From Streptomyces sp. HNM0574 (GTDB taxonomy: Bacteria; Actinomycetota; Actinomycetes; Streptomycetales; Streptomycetaceae), in NCBI RefSeq assembly GCF_012726235.1, contig NZ_JAASAH010000006.1, positions 248,001 through 312,000 on the forward strand: a DNA stretch of 64,000 nucleotides, written 5' to 3'. The position numbers were made by a program, and so were the translations under genes. The notes below the pieces were generated by a model. The model worked only from the letters and a program-made list of their open reading frames with translations, was not told the origin of the DNA and searched no databases. Positions 1 through 7,888 of the stretch are shown one piece after another; position 1 is the stretch's first letter, and every line of letters begins with the position of its first letter.

Positions 1-817
1 CGTCGCCGACACCGCGATGACCGACTTCGGCCGCGTGTGCCAGGCCCTCGCCGCCGAGACCGGCGGCCTCGGAGCGGACCTCCTGACCGGCGCCCCCGCC
101 CTGTCCTTCACGACCGCGGGCGACCGGACGGTCATCCGCACCCCGGTCGGCGAATTCCGGGCGCGGATCATCATCAACTGCGCCGGGCTGCACAGCGACC
201 GGATCGCGGCAGCCGCCGGCGACCGTCCCACGGTGCGGATCATGCCCTTCCGCGGCGAGTACGCCGAGGTACGCCCCGCCCGCCGGGGACTGGTCAACAA
301 CCCCGTCTACCCCGTACCCGACCCCGAACTCCCCTTCCTCGGCGTGCACATCACGCCCATGCTCGACGGCTCCGTCCACGTCGGCCCCAACGCCGTCCCC
401 GCACTGGCCCGCCAGGGATACCGCTGGCGCGACATCGACCCCCGCATGGTGGGCGAACTGCTCCGGGACCCGGCGCTGCGCGGCCTCGCCCGCCGCTTCT
501 GGCGGTACGGCGCCGCCGAGATCAGCCGCTCACTGATCCGGCCGCTGTTCGTACGCGACGTCCGGCGCCTGGTCCCCGAGATCGAGAGCCGCGACCTGCG
601 CCCGCACGGCAGCGGCGTCCGCGCCCAAGCCGTCACCGCCGACGGGCAGTTGGTCGACGACTTCGTCATCAGCCGCACCCCGCGCGCCGTCCACGTGCTC
701 AACGCCCCCTCGCCCGCAGCCACCTCCAGCCTCCACATCGGCGCTCGCATCGCCTCCGACGCCCTCGAAACACTCGACCTCCCCGGCCCCGCGCGCTCCG
801 TACGCGAAGCCTGCTGA
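1..817 (+). CDS. lhgO: L-2-hydroxyglutarate oxidase, C-terminal part (5' end outside window)
   Basis: The reading frame is open from the first bases (codons in the phase of position 2), so the N-terminal FAD-binding half lies upstream of the window. The visible 272 residues match the end of the FAD-dependent DAO-fold family of L-2-hydroxyglutarate oxidase (YgaF/LhgO), which oxidises L-2-hydroxyglutarate to 2-oxoglutarate. Signs are an INCAGLHSDR segment and the family-typical C-terminal block with RAQAV, LVDDF and NAPSPAATSSL. The ATG at 17 is internal and is not proposed as the start. The next gene on the same strand is an MHS-type carrier, the family of the 2-oxoglutarate permease KgtP, so a shared organic-acid role is possible, but 421 bp separate them. 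Confidence 0.85.
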   Translation, partial: VADTAMTDFGRVCQALAAETGGLGADLLTGAPALSFTTAGDRTVIRTPVGEFRARIIINCAGLHSDRIAAAAGDRPTVRIMPFRGEYAEVRPARRGLVNNPVYPVPDPELPFLGVHITPMLDGSVHVGPNAVPALARQGYRWRDIDPRMVGELLRDPALRGLARRFWRYGAAEISRSLIRPLFVRDVRRLVPEIESRDLRPHGSGVRAQAVTADGQLVDDFVISRTPRAVHVLNAPSPAATSSLHIGARIASDALETLDLPGPARSVREAC

Positions 818-1238
818 GTCCAGGCAGGGCGGCCCCCGAGCCCGGGCCTCCGGGCCTGACCTTGCGGGCCCGCAGCGGCTCCCGAGTCCGCGAACTCGAG
901 GGGATCGCTGAGCCCGCCGGGTTGCTGAACTCCCTGGCCCCGGGTTTTCCGGGCCCGCCAGCCCGTCGGGGTTGCTTGTCCCGATGGGCGGGTCGGATTC
1001 GCTGGGCCTCCTGAGCCCCCGCGAGTCCTGCCTACCTGCTGTACCCGCCGATCCCTCGAGCCCGGCCGAACGGCCGTGGCTGTCGGAAGGATTGCGACTG
1101 CTAGGCCCGCCAGGGGACTTCGGGGCCCGGGCTGGGGCGACGACCCGGCCCCACCTTGCCCCGAACACCCCTCCCTCTCGTCCCCCCCCCACAGCCCCAC
1201 CGCACCTTCTCTCCTTCAACGGTGATCGAGGAATGCTC
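818..1238. other. Intergenic gap, GC-rich short-word repeats, no gene
   Basis: No convincing coding frame was found. The sequence is dense in imperfect copies of GGGCC, CCGGG and GCCCGCC words, which give spurious long frames on both strands. The only functional signal seen is a GAGGA ribosome-binding site (1228-1232) at the right edge, serving the next gene. Confidence 0.5.
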
Positions 1239-2660
1239 ATGGCGAACACCCCGCACCCCCACTCGCCGGACCCGGCGCAGAACCCGGATCCCCGGGCCGC
1301 ACGCCGCCGCGTGGCCACGGCCACCATCGTGGGATCGGCCCTGGAGTGGTACGACTTCTACCTCTACGCGGCCATGGCCGCGCTGGTCTTCGGCAAGATC
1401 TTCTTCCCGCAGACCGACGCCACCGCCGGCACCCTGGCCGCGTTTGCCACCTTCGCGGCAGGCTTCCTGGCCAGGCCGTTCGGCGGCATCCTGTTCGGCC
1501 ACCTCGCCGACCGCATCGGACGCCGCAACGTACTGATCATCACCTTCATCCTGATGGGCGTCTCCACCGGTTTGATCGGCCTGCTGCCGACCTACGGAAG
1601 CGTCGGCGTCCTCGCCCCCGTCGCCCTGGTGGTCCTGCGCATCCTGCAGGGCCTGGGCTCCGGTGCCGAGTACAGCAGCGCCGCCGTGGTCGCCTACGAG
1701 CACGCGGACGACGGACGGCGCGGCAGGCAGGGCGCCTGGCCCGCGCTGGGGCTCAACCTCGGTCTCCTGCTCTCCTCTCTGACGGTCACGGCCCTGACCG
1801 GCCTGAGCCAGGAAGCCCTGCTGACCTGGGGCTGGCGCATCCCGTTCGTCGCGAGCTTCGCCCTCGCCGGAGTGGGGCTGTGGGTACGACGCCGCGTCCC
1901 CGAGTCGCCTGGCTTCCAGGGCAGTAAGCGGCAGGGCGCGGGAGACGGCGACGGAGCGGCGGCCCGTCAGATCCCGTTCGTCTCGCTGATCCGCCGGAAC
2001 CGGCGCGGCCTGCTGGCAGTGCTCGCCGTCGCTCTCGGGTACAACGCGCTGAGCTACATCTTCAAGACCTTCTCGATGGCCTACCTCTCCGACTTCCAGG
2101 ACGTCCCCGCCGGTGTCGGCGCGTTCGGCATCACCCTGGCCAGCGCCGCGGCGATCTTCACCGTGCCGCTCTTCGGGTGGGCCAGCGACCGCTTCGGAAG
2201 CCGCCGGGTGCTGGTGGCCGGCGGCATTGCCTCGGCGCTGTTCGCGTTCCCCTTCTTCATGCTGCTCGACACCCGGAACACCACCGCGATCTGGGTGTGC
2301 CTCGTCATCGCCACCGGCGTCCTGGCGCCGGCCATGTTCGCGCCGCAGGGCTCCTTCCTCTCCCGCCAGTTCCCGTCGGACGTCAGGGTCAGCGGCGTCG
2401 GCACCGGGCGGGAGTTCGGTGGCGCCGTCTCGGGCGGCCTGGCTCCGCTCGCGGCTTTGGCCATCGTCGGCGCGAGCACGACCCACGCGACCTGGGGCGT
2501 GTCCCTGCTCCTCGTCGCAGGCGCCGTCGTAGTCGTCCTCGGCGCCGCCCTCGATCAGGGCGCCCGACGGCCCACCCCGGCTGATGGGCAGCCCACGCCT
2601 GTCCCCGCCCAGGCGCAGGAAAGTACCGAGGCCGAGCTCCAGGCCGACCGGGCCCGCTGA
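1239..2660 (+). CDS. MFS transporter, metabolite:H+ symporter (MHS) family
   Basis: A 473-residue integral membrane carrier, normal length for the MHS branch of the major facilitator superfamily (KgtP, ProP, ShiA). Family signs are SALEWYDFYLY at the start of the first transmembrane helix and the loop motif GHLADRIGRR between helices 2 and 3. Later hydrophobic segments give about 12 helices. A long charged loop lies at the centre, and the C-terminal tail is rich in Ala, Glu and Pro. I chose ATG 1239 because GAGGA at 1228-1232 lies 6 nt upstream; ATG 1233 is in frame but too close to it. It follows the 2-hydroxyglutarate oxidase gene, so a dicarboxylate or oxoacid substrate is plausible, but substrate cannot be read from sequence. 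Confidence 0.9.
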   Translation: MANTPHPHSPDPAQNPDPRAARRRVATATIVGSALEWYDFYLYAAMAALVFGKIFFPQTDATAGTLAAFATFAAGFLARPFGGILFGHLADRIGRRNVLIITFILMGVSTGLIGLLPTYGSVGVLAPVALVVLRILQGLGSGAEYSSAAVVAYEHADDGRRGRQGAWPALGLNLGLLLSSLTVTALTGLSQEALLTWGWRIPFVASFALAGVGLWVRRRVPESPGFQGSKRQGAGDGDGAAARQIPFVSLIRRNRRGLLAVLAVALGYNALSYIFKTFSMAYLSDFQDVPAGVGAFGITLASAAAIFTVPLFGWASDRFGSRRVLVAGGIASALFAFPFFMLLDTRNTTAIWVCLVIATGVLAPAMFAPQGSFLSRQFPSDVRVSGVGTGREFGGAVSGGLAPLAALAIVGASTTHATWGVSLLLVAGAVVVVLGAALDQGARRPTPADGQPTPVPAQAQESTEAELQADRAR

Positions 2661-2674
2661 GCCCCGACCCCCGG

Positions 2675-2715
2675 ACGGCACCGGCGACGCCCTCCCCGCG
2701 GCCCGCCGGTGCCGT
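2675..2715 (+). terminator. Hairpin terminator after the MHS transporter
   Basis: Perfect 12-bp arms (2675-2686 and 2704-2715) around a 17-nt loop begin 14 bp after the stop codon and are followed by a short T-containing stretch. This suits a GC-rich actinobacterial terminator. Confidence 0.65.
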
Positions 2716-3098
2716 TGCTTTGACCCAACAGGGCTTGCGCGGCAGTCAGTTGGGCGGACGGAGGTGTTCGGGGTGTCAGCCGGCCGGATGGCGTGGACGG
2801 GTGACGAGCTGGGCGTGCGAGGGGCTGGAGGTGTGGCGCCGGTGGCCGGTTGTCAGGGTGGACGGTCTCGCGGGCCGGCTCGAGACTGCGTCCGCCGTAT
2901 GGCTCTCGCGACCCGATGGCCCGCCCCGCCGCAGCGGAACCGTCTTGCTGTCACCGTGCCGCCGATAGGGGAGTGCCCGCTGTACGCCAGCGGGGCGAGA
3001 GTCTCCCGTGGTGCCGCGCGGCGGCCCGGCCCCACCCATGTCGGTTTTTCATACTCGCGGGACCAGCAGCGAGCCCGCGAGCAGAACAGGAACCCCAC
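2716..3098. other. Intergenic gap, no gene recognised
   Basis: The overlapping frames here have no family resemblance and no ribosome-binding site. The right end carries AGGA (3088-3091), the ribosome-binding site of the exported protein gene. Confidence 0.4.
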
Positions 3099-3623
3099 GT
3101 GAGACGCACCCTTCTCCGCCCCGTCGCGACCAGCATCCTTGCCCTGAGCGTGCTCGGCTCCGTCGCGGCGTCGGCCGCGGCGGACGACACCCCGACCGCC
3201 GAGCAGCTCCGCCCCGTCGCGGTCGGCGCACCCGAACCGCCCGCGCCGGACGCCCAGTCGGGCCCTGCCGAGCAGAACCAGCAGCGTCCCGTACAGCAGC
3301 CGCAGCACGGACCCGCCGAGCCTTCCGCCGGGACCGGGGCGGAGTCGGCGCGCGCGACGAACCATGCGCACGCGGACCGGAAGGTGGTGCGGCTGTGGCA
3401 GCCCTTCCGGGTGCTCGGCAAGGCGACCGGTATCAAGCACGGCAGCACGGCCGTGCTCCAGCAGAAGCAGCACGGCAAGTGGGTCACGCTGCCGATCCGC
3501 GTTCCGGTCGGCCATGACGGTACGTACGGGATGCACGTCCAGCTCGGCCTCAAGGGCAAGAACGAACTGCGCACCGTCGCCGGAGGCGTGGCCTCCCCGG
3601 CGTTCACCGTAACCGTTCGCTGA
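3099..3623 (+). CDS. Small exported protein, function unknown
   Basis: A 174-residue protein starting at GTG 3099, with AGGA 7 nt upstream. The N-terminus is a Sec-type signal peptide: basic MRR, a hydrophobic stretch to about residue 25, then ASAAA as the likely cleavage site. Residues about 30-85 are low-complexity Pro, Ala, Gln and Glu, probably a disordered linker. Residues about 95-174 form a compact domain with FRVLGKATG, LQQKQHGKWV and a C-terminal PAFTVTVR, resembling the beta-rich Ig/Big-type modules on actinobacterial exported proteins. No enzyme motif is visible. A strong terminator follows at once. Confidence 0.75.
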   Translation: MRRTLLRPVATSILALSVLGSVAASAAADDTPTAEQLRPVAVGAPEPPAPDAQSGPAEQNQQRPVQQPQHGPAEPSAGTGAESARATNHAHADRKVVRLWQPFRVLGKATGIKHGSTAVLQQKQHGKWVTLPIRVPVGHDGTYGMHVQLGLKGKNELRTVAGGVASPAFTVTVR

Positions 3624-3642
3624 CGCCTCGCCGTCGCGGCCG

Positions 3643-3688
3643 CACACCGGCCCGCCTCGCCGGCCTTCCGGCGCGGCGGGCCGGTGTG
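3643..3688. terminator. Strong bidirectional terminator
   Basis: Perfect 14-bp arms (3643-3656 and 3675-3688) enclose an inner GCCGG/CCGGC hairpin. It lies between the convergent exported-protein and MBL genes and can serve both. Confidence 0.8.
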
Positions 3689-3751
3689 TGTACGGGAGTG
3701 GGGGCGTCCAGGAGGGGACGGCGGTCCTTCCGAGGTGTGGGGTGCGTCGTT

Positions 3752-4696
3752 TCACAGGCGCTCCGTGCGGAGTTCGGGCGGTACGGGGGCGAGACGGTGG
3801 GTGGTGCCATGGGTGCGCAGACGTCCGGCAGTGGGCGGGGGGAAGTGAGTACCGAGGACGAGCGTTTCGGTGTCCGCGAGGGACCTGATCAGGGAACGGC
3901 GAGTGGCTTCGGCCTGCACCGGGTCGATGTCGACGCAGCTGCCGATGCCGGGGTGCGGCAGCTGGACGGGATGATGCACGCAGTCGCCCGTGATCAGCGC
4001 CGTCGCATCGTCGTCCCGTAGCCCGACCGCGAGGTGTCCCGGCGTGTGGCCGGGGGTGGGCAGCAAGCGCAGGCCGGGCGCGACGTCGGTCCCGTTCTCG
4101 GCAACGTCGACGAGGTCCAGTAGTCCCGCCGCGCGGACGGGGTCCACGGAGTCGCGGAACATCTGGCGCCGTGGCTCGTCCATCGCGTAGCCGGCCCAGA
4201 AGTCCCACTCCGTGCGGCTCGTCAGATAGCGGGCACGGGGGAAGGTCGGTTCCCATGTGCCTCCGGATTTCCGGGTGTTCCAGCCGACGTGGTCCGTGTG
4301 CAGGTGGGTGAGGATCACCAGGTCCACCGACTCCGGCGGGAAGCCGGCTTGCGTGAGCCGGTCCAGGTAGTCGGTGTTCAGGTCGTTCCAGGCGGGGTTG
4401 GCCCGGGGCTTGCCGTTGCCGATGCCGGTGTCGACGAGGACCCGCAGGCCGCCCGTGGTGAGGGCGAAGCTGTGGCTGGCCAGTCGCGGGACACCTTGCT
4501 CGTCGGCGAAGTCAGGGCTCAGCCAGGGGTGTTGCGTCACGACTTCACCGGTGGCCTCGGGGAGCAGCCAGGGGCCGGTGGCGGGCGGGAGCGAGGTCTC
4601 GTCGATGCGGTGGACGGCGATGTTCCCCACTTCCCAGGTTGGGATGCCGGGGGTGTGTGCGGGGGTGTGGTTGGTGGCGCGGGCGGTGGCGGACAT
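3752..4696 (-). CDS. MBL-fold metallo-hydrolase
   Basis: A 314-residue metallo-beta-lactamase-fold protein. The metal-binding motif THLHTDHVGW (HxHxDH) is intact, followed by TPGHTPGH and ITGDCVHHP for the third histidine and bridging aspartate, and LGTHFPPP near the end. The layout fits the quorum-quenching lactonase or alkyl-sulfatase-like group acting on small esters or lactones; the substrate is unknown. The start at 4696 has GAGG 5 nt upstream. It is divergent from the AtzG-like/amidase pair, and two inverted repeats in the shared gap (4864-4890 and 4912-4930) may regulate both directions. Confidence 0.85.
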   Translation of the reverse strand: MSATARATNHTPAHTPGIPTWEVGNIAVHRIDETSLPPATGPWLLPEATGEVVTQHPWLSPDFADEQGVPRLASHSFALTTGGLRVLVDTGIGNGKPRANPAWNDLNTDYLDRLTQAGFPPESVDLVILTHLHTDHVGWNTRKSGGTWEPTFPRARYLTSRTEWDFWAGYAMDEPRRQMFRDSVDPVRAAGLLDLVDVAENGTDVAPGLRLLPTPGHTPGHLAVGLRDDDATALITGDCVHHPVQLPHPGIGSCVDIDPVQAEATRRSLIRSLADTETLVLGTHFPPPTAGRLRTHGTTHRLAPVPPELRTERL

Positions 4697-4863
4697 GTCG
4701 GCCTCGTTGTCTGGTGGGGCGTCACGTGGGTGCTCGTGCGGGGGCGGAGGGGGGCGTTGGAGAGGTTCGAAAGCTGCGACAGGACACGGGGGGTGGGGTT
4801 CGCGACGTGGTCGTCGGGCGGGTGCTGTGCGGCTGGGGCTCTGTGCGGGCGGTTCACATCGAC

Positions 4864-4890
4864 GCTTAAAGCGAATTATTTGCGTGAAGC
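4864..4890. promoter_or_regulatory. Imperfect 27-bp palindrome, candidate TetR operator 1
   Basis: Left half GCTTAAAGCGAA and right half TTGCGTGAAGC (inverted GCTTCACGCAA) are near mirror images about a central T. The half-site resembles those at 4912-4930 and 6746-6770, so a single regulator, most simply the TetR protein encoded at 6780, may bind all three. Confidence 0.5.
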
Positions 4891-4911
4891 CACTGTAGGG
4901 CCTAGAGTGCG

Positions 4912-4930
4912 GCTAACGCAATCGATTAGC
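4912..4930. promoter_or_regulatory. Candidate TetR operator 2
   Basis: GCTAA (4912-4916) and TTAGC (4926-4930) are inverted arms, and the left half reads GCTAACGCAA. It lies 71 bp before the AtzG-like gene and shares the ACGCAA core with the sites at 4864 and 6746. Confidence 0.45.
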
Positions 4931-5001
4931 TTTTGGGTTCTTCGGGGGTCGCGCCGGGCGCGACTCGGAACCGGGGGCTGAACGCAAGGGGAGGGGATGT
5001 C

Positions 5002-5238
5002 ATGAGCAGCGTTGAACTCACGCCGCCGGAAGTCGCCCGCTGGGCACGGAGGGCGGGAGTCCCGCTCGCGTCGGGGCGAGAGGCGGATGTCGCGGCGACG
5101 GCCGCCCACATCGCCGATGTCATCGGAGTCCTAAGGGAGTTGGACCTCGACAGCACGTCGCCGGTGGCCGAGTCCTTGGCGACGGCGTCCCCGGCGGTCG
5201 TTTCCCCGGCAGAGGAGCTTGCCGATGCGCGCGTATGA
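5002..5238 (+). CDS. AtzG-like / DUF4089 small amidase partner
   Basis: A 78-residue protein starting at ATG 5002, with a strong GGGGAGGGG ribosome-binding site just before it. It resembles the GatC/AtzG-like small proteins (DUF4089) that pair with amidase-signature enzymes, with helices around VARWARRAG and AAHIADVIGVLREL and a Pro-rich tail. AtzG is known to stabilise allophanate or biuret hydrolases, as GatC does GatA. Its last 14 nt overlap the amidase start, indicating translational coupling and a protein complex. Confidence 0.8.
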   Translation: MSSVELTPPEVARWARRAGVPLASGREADVAATAAHIADVIGVLRELDLDSTSPVAESLATASPAVVSPAEELADARV

Positions 5239-6652
5239 ACTCGACGTGGCCACCGCGTCCGCTGCGGTGCGGGCCGGCGAACTGTCACCCCTGGAGCTGG
5301 CCGAGTCCGTGCTGGCCCGGATCGAGCAGATGGACCCGCTGCTGGGCGCGTATGTCACCGTGTCGGCCGCCCGTGCGCGCGAGTCGGCCCGGCGGGCCGG
5401 GGAGGAGCATGCCGCCGGACGGCTCCGCGGGCCGCTGCACGGAGTGCCGATGGCGCTGAAGGATCTGATCGACGTCGCCGGTCTGCCCACCACGGCCAGT
5501 TCCCGAGTCCGGGAGGGACACGTGGCGAAGGCCGACAGCACGGTGGCCGCCCGGCTGGCCGAGGCCGGCACCGCCCTGCTCGGCAAGACCCACACCCACG
5601 AGTTCGCCTACGGGCTGACCACACCTCAGACCCGAAACGCCCGGGACTGCGAGCGGGTCGCGGGCGGATCCAGCGGCGGTTCGGCAGTGGCGGTGGCCGC
5701 CGGTGCCGCACCGTTCGCGCTGGGCACGGACACCGGCGGATCGATCCGCGTCCCCGCCGCGCTGAACGGCGTCGTCGGGCTCAAGCCGACGTACGGCCGC
5801 GTGCCGCGCGAAGGTGTGACGCCGCTGTCTTGGTCCCTCGACCACGTCGGGCCCATCACCCGCACGGTGCGGGACGCCGAGCTCGTCCTGGCTGCCCTGG
5901 ACGCGCCCAACAGGCGGAATCACGCGTCCGTTTCAGGGCCCGGGGACGGCGGGCCCGTGTCTGAAGAAGGCGCCGTGTCCGGGTTGCGCGGCGTGCGCGT
6001 GGGTGTTCCGCGCAACTACTACTTCGAGCACGTCGACCTCGAGGTGGAGACGGCAGTACGTCGTGCCGTCGCCGGACTGGAGGCAATGGGTGCGGAACTC
6101 GTCGATGTCGAGATCCCGATGGCGCGGTACGTCCAGGCCGTCCAATGGGGTCTGATGGTCCCCGAGGCGACCGCTGTGCACGAACGGACGCTGCGGGAGA
6201 CGCCCGAGCTGTACACCCCGGAGGTCCGGGTGCTGCTGGAAGCCGGTGTCACAGTCCCGGCTGTGGATCACCTGCGCGCCCGGCGTGCGCGCGCCCTGAT
6301 GCGAGAGGAGTGGACGCGGCTGTTCGAGAGCGTCGACGTCATCGCGGCCCCCACCGTCCCGGCGGCGGCAGCACGGGTCGGCCAGTCCGCCTTCACCTGG
6401 GCCGACGGCAGTACGGAGAGCGTCTCCGATGCCTACGTCCGACTGTCCGCGCCGGCGAACATCACCGGCGTGCCCGCGCTGACCGTGCCCGCCGGGCACG
6501 ACCGGGACGGGCTGCCGATCGGCCTCCAGCTCATGGCGCGTCCGTGGGGCGAGACGGAGCTGCTGCGCGTCGGCCGCGCCCACGAGGTGGCCAACTCGGA
6601 GGCAGGAGAAAGAGGTTCGGTCATCGCGGAGCCGGTCGCCGGTGTCGCGTGA
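5225..6652 (+). CDS. Amidase, amidase-signature (AS) family
   Basis: A 475-residue amidase with the full catalytic triad: Lys79 in MALKD, the cis-Ser Ser149 in GGSSGG, and nucleophile Ser173 in GTDTGGSIR, with the family's 24-residue spacing between the two serines. The start ATG 5225 has GAGGAG about 7 nt upstream inside the preceding AtzG-like gene. AS enzymes hydrolyse amides or ureides. Pairing with an AtzG-like partner suggests a small amide, biuret- or allophanate-like substrate, but this protein is not clearly AtzF or GatA. A TetR gene follows 127 bp downstream. Confidence 0.9.
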   Translation: MRAYELDVATASAAVRAGELSPLELAESVLARIEQMDPLLGAYVTVSAARARESARRAGEEHAAGRLRGPLHGVPMALKDLIDVAGLPTTASSRVREGHVAKADSTVAARLAEAGTALLGKTHTHEFAYGLTTPQTRNARDCERVAGGSSGGSAVAVAAGAAPFALGTDTGGSIRVPAALNGVVGLKPTYGRVPREGVTPLSWSLDHVGPITRTVRDAELVLAALDAPNRRNHASVSGPGDGGPVSEEGAVSGLRGVRVGVPRNYYFEHVDLEVETAVRRAVAGLEAMGAELVDVEIPMARYVQAVQWGLMVPEATAVHERTLRETPELYTPEVRVLLEAGVTVPAVDHLRARRARALMREEWTRLFESVDVIAAPTVPAAAARVGQSAFTWADGSTESVSDAYVRLSAPANITGVPALTVPAGHDRDGLPIGLQLMARPWGETELLRVGRAHEVANSEAGERGSVIAEPVAGVA

Positions 6653-6745
6653 GGAGGTGGAGTAGGGCCGGGGTGGGGGACAGGAGGCCAGCAGGGCAAG
6701 CGGGAGCCGGGCGGACGGGCGGGTGAGGCGGTACGGGAGGGAGGC

Positions 6746-6770
6746 GCTAAACGCAAGTGCGTGGCTTTAG
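6746..6770. promoter_or_regulatory. Candidate TetR operator 3 (autoregulatory)
   Basis: GCTAAACGCAA starts the site, the centre is ACGCA-AG-TGCGT (6751-6762), and outer CTAAA/TTTAG arms complete a near-palindrome. It ends 9 bp before the TetR start codon and shares its half-site with 4864-4890 and 4912-4930. Confidence 0.55.
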
Positions 6771-6779
6771 AATGGAGGT

Positions 6780-7346
6780 ATGAGCCCTCGACCCATGGCG
6801 CGTCCCGGCGGACGCAGCGCCCGTGTGCAGCAGTCGGTGCACGACGCCGTGCGTGAACTCGAGGCAGAGAAGGGCCGCGAGGGGCTGACCGTCCCGATGG
6901 TCGCCGCCAGGGCCGGAGTCACTCCGTCGACCGTCTACCGGCGCTGGGGCACGCTCCAGGAGCTGCTCTCCGACGTCGCGGTGGAGCGGCTGCGCCCCGA
7001 GGCGCCGCCGGAGGATCACGGCTCGCTGGTCGCCGACCTGGAGGCCTGGGCCGAACAGTTCCTGGAGGAGATGTCGTCCGAGGCGGGGCGGGCCTACATC
7101 CGGGACGCCCTGCTCGGGGACCCGGACGGCAGCAACGCTGGGCAGTGCTCGTCGTACGCGGAGGAGCAGGTCGCTGCCGTCCTCGACCGGGCGTCCGAGC
7201 GCGGGGAGGACGTCCCGGCCAGCGAGACGGTGCTCGACTTGGTCGTGGCGCCGATGATGTACCGCATCCTCTTCCGCCCCGGCCACCTCGACGCTCCGTA
7301 CGCACGCCAACTCGTCGCCAACGCCCTGTCTGAACAGGACGGTTGA
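6780..7346 (+). CDS. TetR-family transcriptional regulator
   Basis: A 188-residue regulator. The N-terminal helix-turn-helix spans about residues 25-65, with MVAARAGVTPSTVYRRWG typical of the TetR recognition helix; the rest is the helical ligand domain. ATG 6780 is directly behind GGAGG (spacing 1, unusually short); ATG 6795 in frame has spacing 16, so the start is uncertain. The protein probably controls itself and the upstream amidase operon through the related palindromes at 6746-6770, 4864-4890 and 4912-4930. Confidence 0.85.
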   Translation: MSPRPMARPGGRSARVQQSVHDAVRELEAEKGREGLTVPMVAARAGVTPSTVYRRWGTLQELLSDVAVERLRPEAPPEDHGSLVADLEAWAEQFLEEMSSEAGRAYIRDALLGDPDGSNAGQCSSYAEEQVAAVLDRASERGEDVPASETVLDLVVAPMMYRILFRPGHLDAPYARQLVANALSEQDG

Positions 7347-7367
7347 CCGACGGGGCCGAGGTCGGTC
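7345..7367 (+). terminator. Possible terminator of tetR
   Basis: A 7-bp perfect inverted repeat (GACCGAC at 7345-7351, GTCGGTC at 7361-7367) overlaps the stop codon of the TetR gene. Confidence 0.4.
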
Positions 7368-7888
7368 GGTGGACGGTGGCTGGTTCGGTGCCGAGTGCCT
7401 CGGCGGCTCGTGATCGACGGTTGGAGACCAGGCACCGGTAACGGGTGTTCTGGTGGTTCGTGGTCAGAGGCTGGCGGTCCGGTGTCCCATCATCGTTGGT
7501 CGGTGACTTCCGGATGTCTTCGACGATGAGCATCTTCTCGCCGCTGAAGTCGCCGGCGGGGCCCGGCTCCACCAGGTCCTGGCCGTTGTGCAGCCACGAG
7601 TCGTCCTCCTGCCGGGCCTCGGGCGCCTGCTGCGGCTGGCCGCCCGCCTGCCCGTTCTCCGGCAGTTGTGGCGACCGGTAACCGATGACCGGTAACCGGC
7701 GATCCGGTGACGTGTGACCGGTGGTCGGCTACCGGCGGCGGGCGACCGGTAGCCGGTGCTCAGTGGCTCACAACCGGCAGCCGGTAGTTCACAATCCTCA
7801 CCCGTGAGGCCTGACTGGCGGCAGTGACTCTTGATTGGCATCCCGTGGGCCGGCTTGATGTCCTGCGGTGTCCTGCGGGGCCTGCATG
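7347..7888. other. 542-bp gap without a gene
   Basis: No frame with family resemblance was found on either strand. The left part is low-complexity G/T-rich sequence; the right part holds the GACCGGTA repeats described separately. Confidence 0.45.
7673..7790. repeat. Degenerate GACCGGTAACCG repeats
   Basis: The 12-mer GACCGGTAACCG occurs at 7673-7684 and 7687-7698. A one-base variant (GACCGGTAGCCG) is at 7743-7754. Further ACCGG/CCGGT words follow to about 7787. Confidence 0.6.

Noticed and set aside
14..1327. Several large opposite-strand frames in the first 1.3 kb
   Set aside because: They are antisense shadows of the lhgO gene and GC-rich intergenic repeats; none has a family motif.
2584..3102. 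Open plus-strand frame of about 170 codons before the exported-protein gene
   Set aside because: No ribosome-binding site, no protein family resemblance, and it runs across the transporter terminator into the next leader; composition is that of noncoding GC-rich DNA.
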